From NCBI GenBank assembly GCA_017540265.1, contig JAFYBJ010000062.1, positions 1-56,380 on the forward strand: DNA of 56,380 nucleotides, read 5' to 3'. Below, piece by piece: positions 22,985-31,925 of this stretch. The stretch comes from Lachnospiraceae bacterium. Lineage in GTDB: Bacteria > Bacillota > Clostridia > Lachnospirales > Lachnospiraceae. Below the pieces are notes generated by a model. The model did not search any database. It had not been told where the DNA came from and saw only the letters and a program-made list of their open reading frames with translations. Position 1 is the stretch's first letter. Every line of letters starts with the position of its first letter. The position numbers and the translations under genes were made by a program.

Positions 22985-23341
22985 TCAATCCTTATCCCCG
23001 TTAATGAATATGATCTCTCCGTCATATAAAAGACCATAGGTTTCCCTTGCTTTTTCCTCCACAAATTCCCTGGTATGGGAACGTATCTTTTTTTCTTCCA
23101 GTCTGGATGTTCTGAGATTCTCTTCATTTATGGAATCGTTCACATCCTCTATCCTTGCCAGCAGCTCTTCACGTTCCTCCGTAAGGGTTGCTATCACGGC
23201 AAAAAACGTACCTGAAAAAACAAGGAGCAAAATAAGAAGCATTGTATTTACAAAGCGTGCTTTCCTGTTGACCTTCCTCCTGGACATCGCCCTCATGGCC
23301 GGTCCCTTATTCTTCTTTTTTCCTGCCGCCCTTACTGCCAT
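22985..23341 (-). CDS. divIC: Septum formation initiator protein (DivIC/FtsB family)
   Basis: I place the start at ATG 23341, 9 bases after GAAGGG, rather than at a TTG 24 bases earlier. The 118-residue product has a basic cytoplasmic tail (K-K-K-N-K-G-P, R-R-K-V-N-R-K). One membrane helix follows (about 32-52), then a coiled coil with heptads (L-T-E-E-R-E-E-L-L-A-R-I) and a C-terminal G-D-K-D end. This is the layout of FtsB/DivIC, which join FtsL at the division septum. Its position between rqcP and tilS is the usual one. Confidence 0.88.
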   Translation of the reverse strand: MAVRAAGKKKNKGPAMRAMSRRKVNRKARFVNTMLLILLLVFSGTFFAVIATLTEEREELLARIEDVNDSINEENLRTSRLEEKKIRSHTREFVEEKARETYGLLYDGEIIFINGDKD

Positions 23342-23449
23342 CGCGAGCATCCCTTCAAAAAACAATATACATTATTGTGTTACGGAATAAAAAGTTTACA
23401 TAATATTATCATCAAAAAAACGGCTTATGTCAATAGCCTGCGCTCTTTC

Positions 23450-23689
23450 TCATATGTATTCAAAAAGATCTGACGTATCCTCCTTGCGGACAGTCTCCTC
23501 CACTTTAAGAACCCTTACCTTTGTCTCCTTATTGCCAAAGAGTATGGTTATCTCATCACCGGTTTTCACCTCGGCAGATGCCCTTGCAGGCCTGCCTCCT
23601 ATGAGCACACGTCCCGCATCGCAGGCCTCATTTGCCACGGTGCGTCTTTTTATAAGTCTTGATACCTTGAGATATTTATCCAGTCTCAT
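23450..23689 (-). CDS. rqcP: S4-domain RNA-binding protein RqcP
   Basis: A 79-residue protein consisting of one S4 domain: M-R-L-D-K-Y-L-K-V-S-R-L-I-K-R-R, then A-N-E-A-C-D-A-G-R-V-L-I-G-G and the G-D-E-I-T-I strand. It matches YabO/RqcP of Firmicutes (Hsp15 family). RqcP works with RqcH in ribosome-associated quality control, helping alanine-tail addition on stalled 50S subunits. GGAGAA precedes the ATG. It lies directly downstream of HU, behind the HU terminator, so its expression may rely on partial readthrough; no separate promoter is obvious. Confidence 0.93.
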   Translation of the reverse strand: MRLDKYLKVSRLIKRRTVANEACDAGRVLIGGRPARASAEVKTGDEITILFGNKETKVRVLKVEETVRKEDTSDLFEYI

Positions 23690-23724
23690 TTTATGTTCTC
23701 CGTGAAATCCTTAATAAAGCAAAA

Positions 23725-23747
23725 CGTCCGGGTCATAAACCCGGACG
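23725..23747 (-). terminator. Terminator after the HU gene
   Basis: CGTCCGGG (23725-23732) pairs with CCCGGACG (23740-23747) around TCATAAA, with four T on the minus strand (complement of 23721-23724). The short T-tract fits partial readthrough into rqcP. Confidence 0.8.
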
Positions 23748-23767
23748 CGATATAAGCTTAAACCGTA

Positions 23768-24040
23768 TCAGTTTAAAGCATCCTTGAAACCCTTACCGGG
23801 CTTAAAAGCAGGGTTCTTTGCAGCAGCGATCTTTATCTCCTCGCCGGTCTGGGGATTACGGCCTGTACGTGCCGCTCTCTCTCTTACTTCGAAAGTACCG
23901 AAACCTGCAAGCTGAACCTTTCCGCCTTTCTTAAGCTCAGCGGATACAGCATCAGTAAAAGCATTAACCACCGCTTCCGCATCCTTCTTGTTGATCTCAG
24001 CCTTCTCTGCAATGGCTGCAACCAGCTCTGTCTTGTTCAT
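23768..24040 (-). CDS. hup: DNA-binding protein HU
   Basis: A 90-residue HU-family protein. It begins [12 protein letters not shown] and has the [11 protein letters not shown] strand (about 46-56). The arm motif R-T-G-R-N-P-Q-T-G (about 59-67) carries the DNA-intercalating proline, and the end is [10 protein letters not shown]. As a homodimer it bends and compacts DNA. GGAGG precedes the ATG and a near-perfect promoter lies upstream, so strong expression is expected. Confidence 0.97.
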   Translation of the reverse strand: MNKTELVAAIAEKAEINKKDAEAVVNAFTDAVSAELKKGGKVQLAGFGTFEVRERAARTGRNPQTGEEIKIAAAKNPAFKPGKGFKDALN

Positions 24041-24076
24041 TTCTGTCTCCTCCTACATTTTTTAATAGCAAGTACC

Positions 24077-24105
24077 TTTATAGTTGTTTTCGGCATATTT
24101 GTCAA
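24077..24105 (-). promoter_or_regulatory. Sigma-A promoter of the HU gene
   Basis: On the minus strand perfect TTGACA (24100-24105), a 17-base spacer and TATAAA (24077-24082). It lies 6 bases after the PEGA lipoprotein stop. Confidence 0.9.
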
Positions 24106-24110
24106 TATGC

Positions 24111-25511
24111 TTATTCACCGTCTCCTATGGCCTCAAGTTCGGAAAAAGTATAGGTCACATCCTTATTTTCACCATCAATGCTTACTGTATAGCTCCTTGT
24201 ATGATAGCCGCTTCGCCGCAGGGTTATCACGTGATCCCCCTTTTCCTTTGCAAAGCTTATGGGAGATATGCCTATATAGCTGCCATCCTTATACACTTCC
24301 ACCCCCTCAGGGCCGTCTATATACACCCTGTATTCGCCCGGCGTCAAAGTCGCATAAGTATCAGCCGATACGCTCTCTTCAGGAGCTGCCGCATCAACGG
24401 ATACCTGATCTGCAGAAATACTGTTTTCAGGGGCCGTATCTTCAGACAAAGAAGCATAGGCACTGTCTGCAGATACTGTATTTCCGGATACCGCAGATGC
24501 CTCTTCAAGAGTCACCCCGAGGCTTGCATGTGATTCCGCAACCCTTATGTATCTGGTCAGTGTCTTATATCCCTCGGCTCTGGCTACCATCTGATGAAGG
24601 CCATAGGAAAGCATCACTTCCTGTGATATATCTTTCTTCTCGCCGTCTATGTATATTGATGTTTTTTCGGGAGATACGGTAAATATCACGCCACCGTACA
24701 TAGGGGCAGCCTGAAATTTCGAAAGGTCAATGCTTATCTCCTGCCCCGAAGAAAGCAGTATGCTCTCCTTTCCGGTCACGCCGCCCTTTGAAACCCAGAC
24801 CTCATTTGCGCCCTCAGGCACTGCAAGCAGCATATCCTTTTCTATCTGCCTGATATAATCATCTCCCACCTGTATGAATCCGCCTTCGAAGGCAGATGTA
24901 TTCTCAAGTCTTAAATACCCGTGGCCTCTCATAACCTTAAGAGCATATATCCTTCTGCCCACGCCGCTTGCCTGCAGCACATCCGCATCATTAAGATCGA
25001 GACGCTCACCTCTTCCCGAAGCAAGGATCACTGCCGCCTTTTCGTCAAGCACATATTCCTTTCCCGCATTCGTGACGCGGACATTCTTACCGCCAAGATC
25101 TGTTCCCGCCGGTATCTCAAAGGAAAAAGCTTCCGATGAGAGTTTAAGGGTATTAAGCCTCTTCCTGTCATGCATGAAGGTAAGATCGGCTATGCTCCCG
25201 GTCTGAAGCTCATCAAAAGACATTGCCTCGCCGTATCTGTCATAAAAACATGTAGCTCCGTCCGCAGATAAGGTATAGCGCCTTCCGTTATCAAAATTAA
25301 GAAAGCTTAAGGTCCTTCCCTCCGGATCCTTGTCAACAAGCGCCGCTGTATCCGCAGAATCATAATTGCCGGGAAGCGCCGGTATAAACCCTGTATCCAC
25401 ATAGCTCCCTTCACCGGCAGAAGATGCCTGTTTTTCCGCGCATGCGCAAAGCATAAGCACGGGAAAAAGTATTATCAGTTTTTTTATCAGAAACTCAGAT
25501 ATATTTTTCAA
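24111..25511 (-). CDS. PEGA-domain lipoprotein
   Basis: The open frame extends further, but I choose a TTG start at 25511: AGAAGGA lies 8 bases upstream and the product then begins with a compact signal peptide, M-K-N-I-S-E-F-L-I-K-K-L. The lipobox is L-C-A-C (about residue 23). The start overlaps the end of cca by 17 bases. The 466-residue protein has a beta-rich first half and two PEGA-type segments: S-I-Y-I-D-G-E-K-K near 270 and V-E-V-Y-K-D-G-S-Y-I-G near 420. Between them is a low-complexity linker of S-A-D, V-S-G-N and S-V-S-A units. PEGA domains occur in surface and spore-associated proteins. An ATG start at 25529 is the alternative. Confidence 0.75.
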   Translation of the reverse strand: MKNISEFLIKKLIILFPVLMLCACAEKQASSAGEGSYVDTGFIPALPGNYDSADTAALVDKDPEGRTLSFLNFDNGRRYTLSADGATCFYDRYGEAMSFDELQTGSIADLTFMHDRKRLNTLKLSSEAFSFEIPAGTDLGGKNVRVTNAGKEYVLDEKAAVILASGRGERLDLNDADVLQASGVGRRIYALKVMRGHGYLRLENTSAFEGGFIQVGDDYIRQIEKDMLLAVPEGANEVWVSKGGVTGKESILLSSGQEISIDLSKFQAAPMYGGVIFTVSPEKTSIYIDGEKKDISQEVMLSYGLHQMVARAEGYKTLTRYIRVAESHASLGVTLEEASAVSGNTVSADSAYASLSEDTAPENSISADQVSVDAAAPEESVSADTYATLTPGEYRVYIDGPEGVEVYKDGSYIGISPISFAKEKGDHVITLRRSGYHTRSYTVSIDGENKDVTYTFSELEAIGDGE

Positions 25512-26898
25512 GCAGATATTCCTTCTCATTATGTGCGGGTTCTTCAAGGACATCCTCAAGCATCTCGCCCAGTATCCTTCCTATCTCGGGTCCGGGACTG
25601 ATCCCCCGTTCTATAAGATCCCTCCCCTTTACCGCAAGGGTCTTTAGATCCGTACAGTCGCCTTCTTCCATTATGTTTATATAGAGCCTTCGCAGGGCAG
25701 CTATACGCTTTAATTTTTTATCCCTTAAGTACATGCTCTGCGCAAGCGTATCCGCTTCATTTACATAGAACAGCAGCGGAAAGAACTCCGCGCCCACCCT
25801 GTTTATCGCTCTTCTAAGTACATCTGCGGCAGGCTCATATCTGTTTTCATGGGCTGCTACCAGACCTTTTACCATGCGTATCGTATCATTGTCATATTTA
25901 AGCCTTGTAAGTATCTCTTCAGCCATATCGGCGCCAAGGGCAGGATGCCCCTTAAAATGCGCCACCCCCGACTCATCCACAGTCTTCTTTGCAGGCTTTG
26001 CGATATCATGCAAAAGCATTGTAAGCCTTAAGATCTTCAGATCACGCCGGTAAGCATCTTCTCCCGATTCCTTCTTTAGCTTCACGGTATCTATGGTCTC
26101 AAGCGAATGCAGCAGATGCTCGCCTACGGTATAACAGTGATGGATATTTTCCTGGGCAGTGTTCATGCATATATCAAACTCAGGAAGAAAATAAGCCGTA
26201 AGTCCCGTCTCATAAAACTGCTTAAAATAATAAGGATGAGAGCTTACAAGAAGCTTTTCCGTTTCCACCCTGATACGCTCACCGCTGACATTTTTAAGAT
26301 TCCCCGCAAGCGCCTTTATTGCTTCATATGTTTTTGCCTCTATGGTACCTCCAAGCACGGCGGCAAAACGCACGGCCCGCATCATCCGCAGTGCATCCTC
26401 GGAGAATCTTTCCTTAGCATCTCCCACACAGCGTATCAGCTTTTTTTCAAGGTCAGCCTTGCCGTCAAAAAGATCGGTAAGGCCTCTTTCAGGATGATAG
26501 GCCATGGCATTTATCGTAAAATCCCTGCGCTTAAGATCCTCCGAAAGCTCTGAGGAAAACTCCACCTTATCCGGATGCCTGCCATCGGAATAGTCTCCGT
26601 CTATACGGTATGTGGTTACCTCATAGCCGCTTAGCTTCCCCTTATTCTTCATCAGTACGGTCACGGTACCATGCTGTAAACCCGTATCAACCGTACGCTT
26701 AAAAAGTGCCTTTACCTCCAATGGTCTGGCGGAAGTAGTGATATCCCAGTCATCCGGTATTTTGCCAAGAAGCATATCCCTTACGCAGCCGCCCACAGCA
26801 TAAGCTTCAAAGCCGGCATCTTCCAGTGTCTTTATGATAGAGCACACATCTTCCGGGAGTTCAAACTTTATATCATTTGATAATTCAATATCTGTCAT
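25495..26898 (-). CDS. cca: CCA-adding tRNA nucleotidyltransferase
   Basis: A 467-residue protein. The polymerase head has G-G-C-V-R-D-M-L-L-G (36-45), catalytic D-D-W-D-I-T-T (49-55) and R-R-D-F-T-I-N (124-130). G-D-A-K-E-R-F-S-E-D-A-L-R is at about 159-171. After the neck/body helices an HD domain shows H297-D298 in M-L-L-H-D-I-A-K-P. It adds or repairs the 3' CCA of tRNAs; the tRNA-Arg in this window has no encoded CCA. The HD domain (phosphohydrolase/nuclease fold) is common in class II enzymes of bacteria. The start overlaps the stop of the aminotransferase gene as ATGA, so the two are translationally coupled. Confidence 0.95.
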   Translation of the reverse strand: MTDIELSNDIKFELPEDVCSIIKTLEDAGFEAYAVGGCVRDMLLGKIPDDWDITTSARPLEVKALFKRTVDTGLQHGTVTVLMKNKGKLSGYEVTTYRIDGDYSDGRHPDKVEFSSELSEDLKRRDFTINAMAYHPERGLTDLFDGKADLEKKLIRCVGDAKERFSEDALRMMRAVRFAAVLGGTIEAKTYEAIKALAGNLKNVSGERIRVETEKLLVSSHPYYFKQFYETGLTAYFLPEFDICMNTAQENIHHCYTVGEHLLHSLETIDTVKLKKESGEDAYRRDLKILRLTMLLHDIAKPAKKTVDESGVAHFKGHPALGADMAEEILTRLKYDNDTIRMVKGLVAAHENRYEPAADVLRRAINRVGAEFFPLLFYVNEADTLAQSMYLRDKKLKRIAALRRLYINIMEEGDCTDLKTLAVKGRDLIERGISPGPEIGRILGEMLEDVLEEPAHNEKEYLLEKYI

Positions 26899-27998
26899 AC
26901 AAAACCATTAAGCGCCTTTACCACTGTTTCCTGTTCTTCCTTTGTTATCCCCGTATACATTGGTATTGACAGCACCTCATCCGCAAAGCTTTCGCTTATG
27001 GGAAGATCTCCCTTTTTATACCCGAGATATGCATATGCCCCGGAAAGATGGGGCGGTATGGGATAATGTATGATGGTATCTATCCCCTTATCTTTAAGAT
27101 ACATCTGAAGCTCATCCCTCTTTTTGCATCTTATGACGTACTGATGATATACATGCTCGGCATCCTGTCTGTGCTCAGGTTTTACGATAAACTTGTTATC
27201 GATATTCTCATCATAAAAAACCGCAGCCCTCTGCCTTTCCTCCTTCATCTCATCCGCATGGGAAAGCCTTACCTTAAGGAGGGCGGCCTGCATCTCATCT
27301 AACCTTGAATTTATCCCAACTTCCTCATTGTGATATCTTACGGCGCTGCCGTAGTTTCTTAACATCTTTATCCGCTTTATATATTCTTCATTATTGCTCA
27401 CACAGGCTCCAGCGTCGCCGAAAGCGCCTATATTTTTTGAAGGATAAAAAGAAAAGCAGCCTATATCGCCGAAGCTCCCCGTTATCTTTTTATCATTTCC
27501 GAAAACAGCTCCGTGGCTCTGCGCGCAGTCCTCTATGAGCTTAAGACCGTGTTTTTTGCATATCCTTACTATCTCACCCATATCACAGGGCTGACCGTAA
27601 AGATGCACAGCCATGACAGCCCTGGTTTTTTTTGTTATGTGTTCTTCAAGCGATACGGGATCAATACCATAATATTTATCGGGTTCCGCAAAGACCGGCG
27701 TGCCGCCCGCTATGCTTATCCCCATCACGCTCGCGATAAAGGTATTGCCCTGAACTATCACCTCATCGCCTTTTTCTATCCCGACAGCTCTGCATGCAAG
27801 GGTAAGTGCATCCAGACCGTTTCCGGTTCCGGCACAGTACTTTGTACCTGTAAAGGCAGCAAATTCCTCTTCGAAGCTTTCACATTCTTTTCCGAGTATG
27901 TAATACCCCGAACGAAGCACCCTAAGCGCTGCATCCTCAAATTCTCTGCTGTATCTTTCAAACCCTCTGTCTAAGCGGTTTGTCATGATGCGTTCCAT
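26895..27998 (-). CDS. DegT/DnrJ/EryC1-type sugar aminotransferase
   Basis: The start is ATG 27998, six bases after GGAGG; an ATG-like codon 21 bases earlier lies upstream of that site. The 367-residue PLP enzyme has G-T-G-N-G-L-D-A-L near 57-66. The D in I-E-D-C-A-Q-S-H-G (155-163) and the PLP Lys K188 in F-Y-P-S-K-N-I-G-A-F-G-D-A-G follow, as does N-S-R-L-D-E-M-Q-A. The Y-P-S-K-N and L-G-A/G-D motifs fit the FdtB/QdtB-like branch that makes dTDP-3-amino-3,6-dideoxyhexoses, but donor and product cannot be fixed. No other nucleotide-sugar genes are adjacent; the glycan operon at 35-42 kb may use it. Confidence 0.87.
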   Translation of the reverse strand: MERIMTNRLDRGFERYSREFEDAALRVLRSGYYILGKECESFEEEFAAFTGTKYCAGTGNGLDALTLACRAVGIEKGDEVIVQGNTFIASVMGISIAGGTPVFAEPDKYYGIDPVSLEEHITKKTRAVMAVHLYGQPCDMGEIVRICKKHGLKLIEDCAQSHGAVFGNDKKITGSFGDIGCFSFYPSKNIGAFGDAGACVSNNEEYIKRIKMLRNYGSAVRYHNEEVGINSRLDEMQAALLKVRLSHADEMKEERQRAAVFYDENIDNKFIVKPEHRQDAEHVYHQYVIRCKKRDELQMYLKDKGIDTIIHYPIPPHLSGAYAYLGYKKGDLPISESFADEVLSIPMYTGITKEEQETVVKALNGFV

Positions 27999-28025
27999 AT
28001 CATCCCTCCGGCTGTACATAATTGA

Positions 28026-28748
28026 TCAATCAAGGACTTTTACACTTTTTATGACAGGCTGCGCTGCCGGATCTATGGAGCCGTTACCATCAACGGGAAC
28101 CGCATCTGCACATATCGCATCCACGACTTCCATGCCATCCGTAACATAGCCGAAGCCTGCATACTGTCCGTCAAGGAATTCACTGTCAGCCTGGACAATG
28201 AAGAACTGCGAGCTGGCACTGTCGGGATCGTAAGCTCTTGCCATTGAGATGGCCCCCCTTACATGGGTAATGGGATTCTCCACGCCGTTTGCGGAAAACT
28301 CTCCCTTTATATTTGTATCGGAACCTCCTGTCCCGTTTCCTTCAGGATCACCGCCCTGTATCATAAAGCCTTCAATGATACGGTGGAATGTGAGCCCGTC
28401 ATAAAAACCGCTCTCTGCAAGGTTTACAAAGTTTTTAGTGCTTACCGGCGCAATGGTGGAATCAAGCGCTGCTGTAATGGTACCGTATCCTTCCACTTCG
28501 ATACTTACATATACAAGCTCATCATCCGAAATATCATAAGCTCCGGGAAGAAGTGAAACATCAAAAAGTGCATGATCCGCATCTTCTGTATCTGAAGTAG
28601 TTTCTTCTGTTTTTTCTTCCGTAACTTCCTTTGTCTTTTCCTCCACGGTTTCTGAAGCCGGAGCTTCAACTGCATTTTCACCGCAGCCGCAAAGCATCAT
28701 TCCTGCCGTCATTACCGCAAACATGTTCCTTATCATCAGCTTTTTCAT
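28026..28748 (-). CDS. Cyclophilin-type peptidyl-prolyl isomerase lipoprotein
   Basis: A 240-residue protein with lipobox L-C-G-C near residue 22. An acidic Thr/Glu linker (T-E-E-K-T-E repeats, about 35-55) precedes the cyclophilin barrel. The barrel shows F-V-N-L-A-E-S-G-F-Y-D-G-L-T-F-H-R, I-Q-G-G-D-P-E-G-N-G-T-G and S-Q-F-F-I-V, including the catalytic Arg and the Q-G-G-D motif. Extracellular lipoprotein PPIases assist folding of secreted proteins. AGAGG precedes the ATG. It is followed by the DegT gene in the same direction, 27 bases away, probably with cca in one transcription unit. Confidence 0.93.
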   Translation of the reverse strand: MKKLMIRNMFAVMTAGMMLCGCGENAVEAPASETVEEKTKEVTEEKTEETTSDTEDADHALFDVSLLPGAYDISDDELVYVSIEVEGYGTITAALDSTIAPVSTKNFVNLAESGFYDGLTFHRIIEGFMIQGGDPEGNGTGGSDTNIKGEFSANGVENPITHVRGAISMARAYDPDSASSQFFIVQADSEFLDGQYAGFGYVTDGMEVVDAICADAVPVDGNGSIDPAAQPVIKSVKVLD

Positions 28749-28760
28749 AACATACCTCTT

Positions 28761-29150
28761 TTAATCTGTTATTTTATCTTCCTGTAATGAAGATCCGCCA
28801 AATCTTATCACAGCAGATGCTATCCCCGCAAGAGCAAGTACCGTTCCCGCCCCCCAGTATATCACCGTAAGGCTGCTCGATGAGCCGTATATCTCCACCA
28901 CACCCTTGAAGATAAAACCAAGTGTGAAAGTCGCTGCCGATGCTGCAAAAAGCGTATCAGTCATTTCATTTTTATCTTTCACAGCAATATTATACAGTGT
29001 CATGAGCATCAGGAATATGAAAGCATAGATCATATAGTTTGAATATACCCCGAAACTGAAATACTCGTATACGGCTCCGAAGCACAGTGTAAATATTGTT
29101 ATCGCACCCCATATTTTTACAGCTTTTAGTTTTCTTCCTTTAAGTTCCAT
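28761..29150 (-). CDS. Small four-helix membrane protein
   Basis: A 129-residue protein with GGGAGG before the ATG. Four hydrophobic segments at about 12-30, 38-54, 66-84 and 95-113, and a short charged tail. It has the layout of small DUF-type membrane proteins seen in Lachnospiraceae. I recognise no family. It lies 12 bases before the cyclophilin gene and after the phosphodiester glycosidase gene, so it belongs to the same run of minus-strand genes. Confidence 0.7.
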   Translation of the reverse strand: MELKGRKLKAVKIWGAITIFTLCFGAVYEYFSFGVYSNYMIYAFIFLMLMTLYNIAVKDKNEMTDTLFAASAATFTLGFIFKGVVEIYGSSSSLTVIYWGAGTVLALAGIASAVIRFGGSSLQEDKITD

Positions 29151-29182
29151 TTTAAAGCCTCCCTGTAAAGCCTCTTCGATAT

Positions 29183-30271
29183 TCAGGAAATATATATGAT
29201 ATCGCTTACTTCCCTTTCTTTTATGTTCCTTCCGCTGGTAGTCGGATCGTTTATCAGCTCCCCATTATATACCATGGTAGATGAGCCGCCGCCGTCCAGA
29301 TTATATGCGGTCACAGCGCCCAGCTCTTTAAGAAACGATGAAAGAGAGCTTAAGGAAAGCCCCTCATCATCATCCGTCCTTCCATCCGATACCACGAAGA
29401 GATAGCTGCCGTCACTCATGATGGCTATAGCAGTCCTCGGGTTGGAATACATTGCCCTTCCTACTTCCTCCCCTTCCGAGACAGCGATCTCACCGTTTTC
29501 GATCAGGGCCGGTCCGAAGGAGAATACATTGTAAGCGCCTTTCGAAAGAAGTTCTTCAGCGCTTATCTCATCTTCACAGACTATCTCAAAGCTTCCGTCT
29601 TTATATATCACAAGATCCTCGTTACCCGATGACGTATTTCTGTAGAGTACGCCGTTCCTTATGACATAACCTGCATTTCTCGCACCGTAGAAATCACCGT
29701 TTATGGCAAGTACCGCACCTTTTTCCTCAGCGATTTCCGATACCGTTGCTTTAATATTCTTCCCGTAAGTATCATTTGCAAAGGCGGTCATTATCGAAGC
29801 GCCGTCATTTAATGCCACTTTTGCCACATGTATATCCGTATCCATATAGCGGTAGGATGAAATTTCTATCTTTGCGCTCCCGCTTTCCGCAGTATATTTT
29901 TCCGTATCCTCTTTTTTTACGGTATCCGTGCCTTCCTCAGCCCGGCTACTTATCTCCGGTTTCTTTTTCCGGTCCCCTTTTTTTGAACTGTTTTCCGAGA
30001 TGATCCCGTCCTTATCTATCCGTCCGTGATGTTTCCACCGGCCAGACTCATCCATTCCTTCATTTGCTTTTGATGACAGTATCTTCTCTTCTCCATCTTT
30101 CTTCCATTCAACGGCAGGTGCAGATTCCGAGGATACGCTTTGGGGAGCCTCTGCAGCCATATAACTCTTTGGCAGCACAAATACATCAAGGAGGGCATAT
30201 ACGGTAAAACCTGCAAGCAGGATGCCGTATGCAGCTCCAAAAATCACGGTCTTTGATTTCCCTTCTTTCAT
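29183..30271 (-). CDS. Exported phosphodiester glycosidase family (NAGPA-like) protein
   Basis: The start is ATG 30271, 8 bases after AAGGAGG. The 362-residue protein has an N-terminal membrane helix (about 8-28) and a long Ser/Glu/Lys-rich linker to about 130. The C-terminal domain (about 140-362) has A-I-N-G-D-F-Y (near 195), R-A-M-Y-S-N-P-R-T-A-I-A, V-V-S-D-G-R-T and N-L-D-G-G-G-S-S-T-M (near 330). These are hallmarks of the phosphodiester glycosidase family related to the enzyme that uncovers mannose-6-phosphate; in bacteria it is associated with cell-wall or exopolysaccharide metabolism. It is followed by the four-helix protein. Confidence 0.88.
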   Translation of the reverse strand: MKEGKSKTVIFGAAYGILLAGFTVYALLDVFVLPKSYMAAEAPQSVSSESAPAVEWKKDGEEKILSSKANEGMDESGRWKHHGRIDKDGIISENSSKKGDRKKKPEISSRAEEGTDTVKKEDTEKYTAESGSAKIEISSYRYMDTDIHVAKVALNDGASIMTAFANDTYGKNIKATVSEIAEEKGAVLAINGDFYGARNAGYVIRNGVLYRNTSSGNEDLVIYKDGSFEIVCEDEISAEELLSKGAYNVFSFGPALIENGEIAVSEGEEVGRAMYSNPRTAIAIMSDGSYLFVVSDGRTDDDEGLSLSSLSSFLKELGAVTAYNLDGGGSSTMVYNGELINDPTTSGRNIKEREVSDIIYIS

Positions 30272-30357
30272 AACAGATACCTCCTTACGGTAGTCTGTCA
30301 TAATGATAAAAGGGATCTGTGTTTATTCTGTGAAAAAACTTTAAAGAAATATGATCA

Positions 30358-31509
30358 TCAGATCTCGGTAGGAATTGTTTTTAAGAGCTTCCCGCGCTTA
30401 AAGACATATTTAAGCTCAAGGCGGCGGTCAACCAGAAGTATATCCGCATAGTGCCCCGGCGTAAGCGAACCGTAATCAGCTTCTATTCCCATAGATCTTG
30501 CGGGATTTTCGGAAGCGGCTTTTACGGCTTTTTCAAGAGGAATGCCCATCTCGGTCACAGCCCTCTTCATGCAGTCAAAAAGATTTGTGATACTGCCTGC
30601 TATCGTCTGTCTGTCATCGGCAAGTACAGCCAAAGGCCCGTCCATATATATATCCCGGCCTGCAAGGCTGCAGAACCCGTCGGGCAGACCTGTGCCCATT
30701 ATGCTGTCCGATATGAGTATTATCTTATCATCAGGAAAAAGACTGAAGGCAAGCCTGACCATGGCGGGATGCACATGAACTCCGTCAGCAATAAGCTCTG
30801 CCTCGGCATTGCATTCCACGGCAGCTGCTATGGGACCCGGTGCCCTGTGATGAAGCCCTCTCATGGCATTGAAGAGATGGGTGACCCCTGTAGCCCCGTT
30901 TACAAAAGCTTCATTTGCTGTTATATAATCCGCATCCGTATGTCCTATCGATATCCTTACATCTCTGTGGACAGCGCTTATAAACTCCATGGCACCTTCA
31001 AGCTCCGGAGCTAAGGACAGCCTCTTTATCATTCCGCCGGAAGTTTCCTGCAGCTTTTTAAACAGACCATGATCCGGCGCACACATGGCTGAAATATCCT
31101 GTGATCCTGCATGAAGCTTTGAAAAAAACGGTCCTTCCATATGAAGACCCTCGACGGACGCCACGCCCTCATGATCCCCATCCAGGTATTTTCTAAACTG
31201 CTCCATGGCACGCTGCAGCCTGTCCTCTGTCATGGTAAGGGTCGTGGGGAATATCACGGTCACCCCGTGCTCTGCCTCGTACCTGGCCACCTTCTCTATC
31301 TCCGAAACATCGGCAACAGAAAAATCAACCCCTGCCGCACCGTGAATATGGGTATCCACAAGACCCGGTATGGCAAGAAGTCCCTTTGCATCAAAGACAT
31401 TCTTATCCTCCTGCCCGAGATCCGACACGATACGGCCGTCATTTATATACAGATCCGCTGTTTCAAAGCGATGCCCTGCCGTATAAACTTTTGCATTTCT
31501 GATCTTCAT
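30358..31509 (-). CDS. nagA: N-acetylglucosamine-6-phosphate deacetylase
   Basis: A 383-residue amidohydrolase. H-I-H-G (54-57) is the first metal motif and E125 is in L-H-M-E-G-P-F-F. The substrate-binding H-A-G, S-I-G-H-T-D, V-T-H-L-F-N-A-M and catalytic I-S-D-S-I-M-G-T-G follow in family order. It converts GlcNAc-6-P to glucosamine-6-P and acetate in amino-sugar and wall recycling. No Shine-Dalgarno sequence precedes the ATG. Instead TGATATAAT ends nine bases upstream, implying a leaderless or nearly leaderless mRNA. No nagB gene is nearby. Confidence 0.94.
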   Translation of the reverse strand: MKIRNAKVYTAGHRFETADLYINDGRIVSDLGQEDKNVFDAKGLLAIPGLVDTHIHGAAGVDFSVADVSEIEKVARYEAEHGVTVIFPTTLTMTEDRLQRAMEQFRKYLDGDHEGVASVEGLHMEGPFFSKLHAGSQDISAMCAPDHGLFKKLQETSGGMIKRLSLAPELEGAMEFISAVHRDVRISIGHTDADYITANEAFVNGATGVTHLFNAMRGLHHRAPGPIAAAVECNAEAELIADGVHVHPAMVRLAFSLFPDDKIILISDSIMGTGLPDGFCSLAGRDIYMDGPLAVLADDRQTIAGSITNLFDCMKRAVTEMGIPLEKAVKAASENPARSMGIEADYGSLTPGHYADILLVDRRLELKYVFKRGKLLKTIPTEI

Positions 31510-31518
31510 ATGGAAATT

Positions 31519-31527
31519 ATTATATCA
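31519..31527 (-). promoter_or_regulatory. Extended -10 box close to the nagA ATG (leaderless promoter)
   Basis: On the minus strand TGATATAAT ends nine bases before the nagA ATG at 31509. No -35 match is evident. The expected start site is 0-3 bases before the ATG. Confidence 0.55.
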
Positions 31528-31556
31528 CATGTCATTCTTAAGCGATGTGTGGAATC

Positions 31557-31925
31557 TTATTTTTTTTCGATAAGATCCTTTATCTCACTCCAGGGCCACG
31601 TAAAATGTTCCTTTACATCCGGGATCACACAGATCAGCACGCCGCAGGCAATATCAATAACACCTTCTAAGAGGTATATGAAATTCGATCCTATGTTTGC
31701 CAGATTCCCGGGCAGATAGCTTACAGCCACAGCTATAAGTATCACAGCCGCTCCTATATTAACAAACTTAAGCCCGCTTATAAGAGCAGCCGCGATCAGT
31801 ACCTGCATAAGCAGTGTTCCTATATTAAGCCCCCCGCCTATGAAGGTATTTATGATCTCCTTTACGATAAGATATACCGCTGCTATTAAAACAATATTTC
31901 TTCCCTTTTCATTATTGGTCTTCAT
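31557..31925 (-). CDS. Small membrane protein with four hydrophobic segments
   Basis: I place the start at ATG 31925, preceded by GGAGG six bases upstream. The longer frame runs through the end of the TPR gene in another frame, and its upstream part is not plausible protein. The 122-residue product has hydrophobic segments at about 12-30, 35-55, 58-74 and 83-102, separated by short loops, and a C-terminal W-P-W-S-E-I motif. It overlaps the TPR gene by 14 bases, so translation is coupled. No family recognised. Confidence 0.7.
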   Translation of the reverse strand: MKTNNEKGRNIVLIAAVYLIVKEIINTFIGGGLNIGTLLMQVLIAAALISGLKFVNIGAAVILIAVAVSYLPGNLANIGSNFIYLLEGVIDIACGVLICVIPDVKEHFTWPWSEIKDLIEKK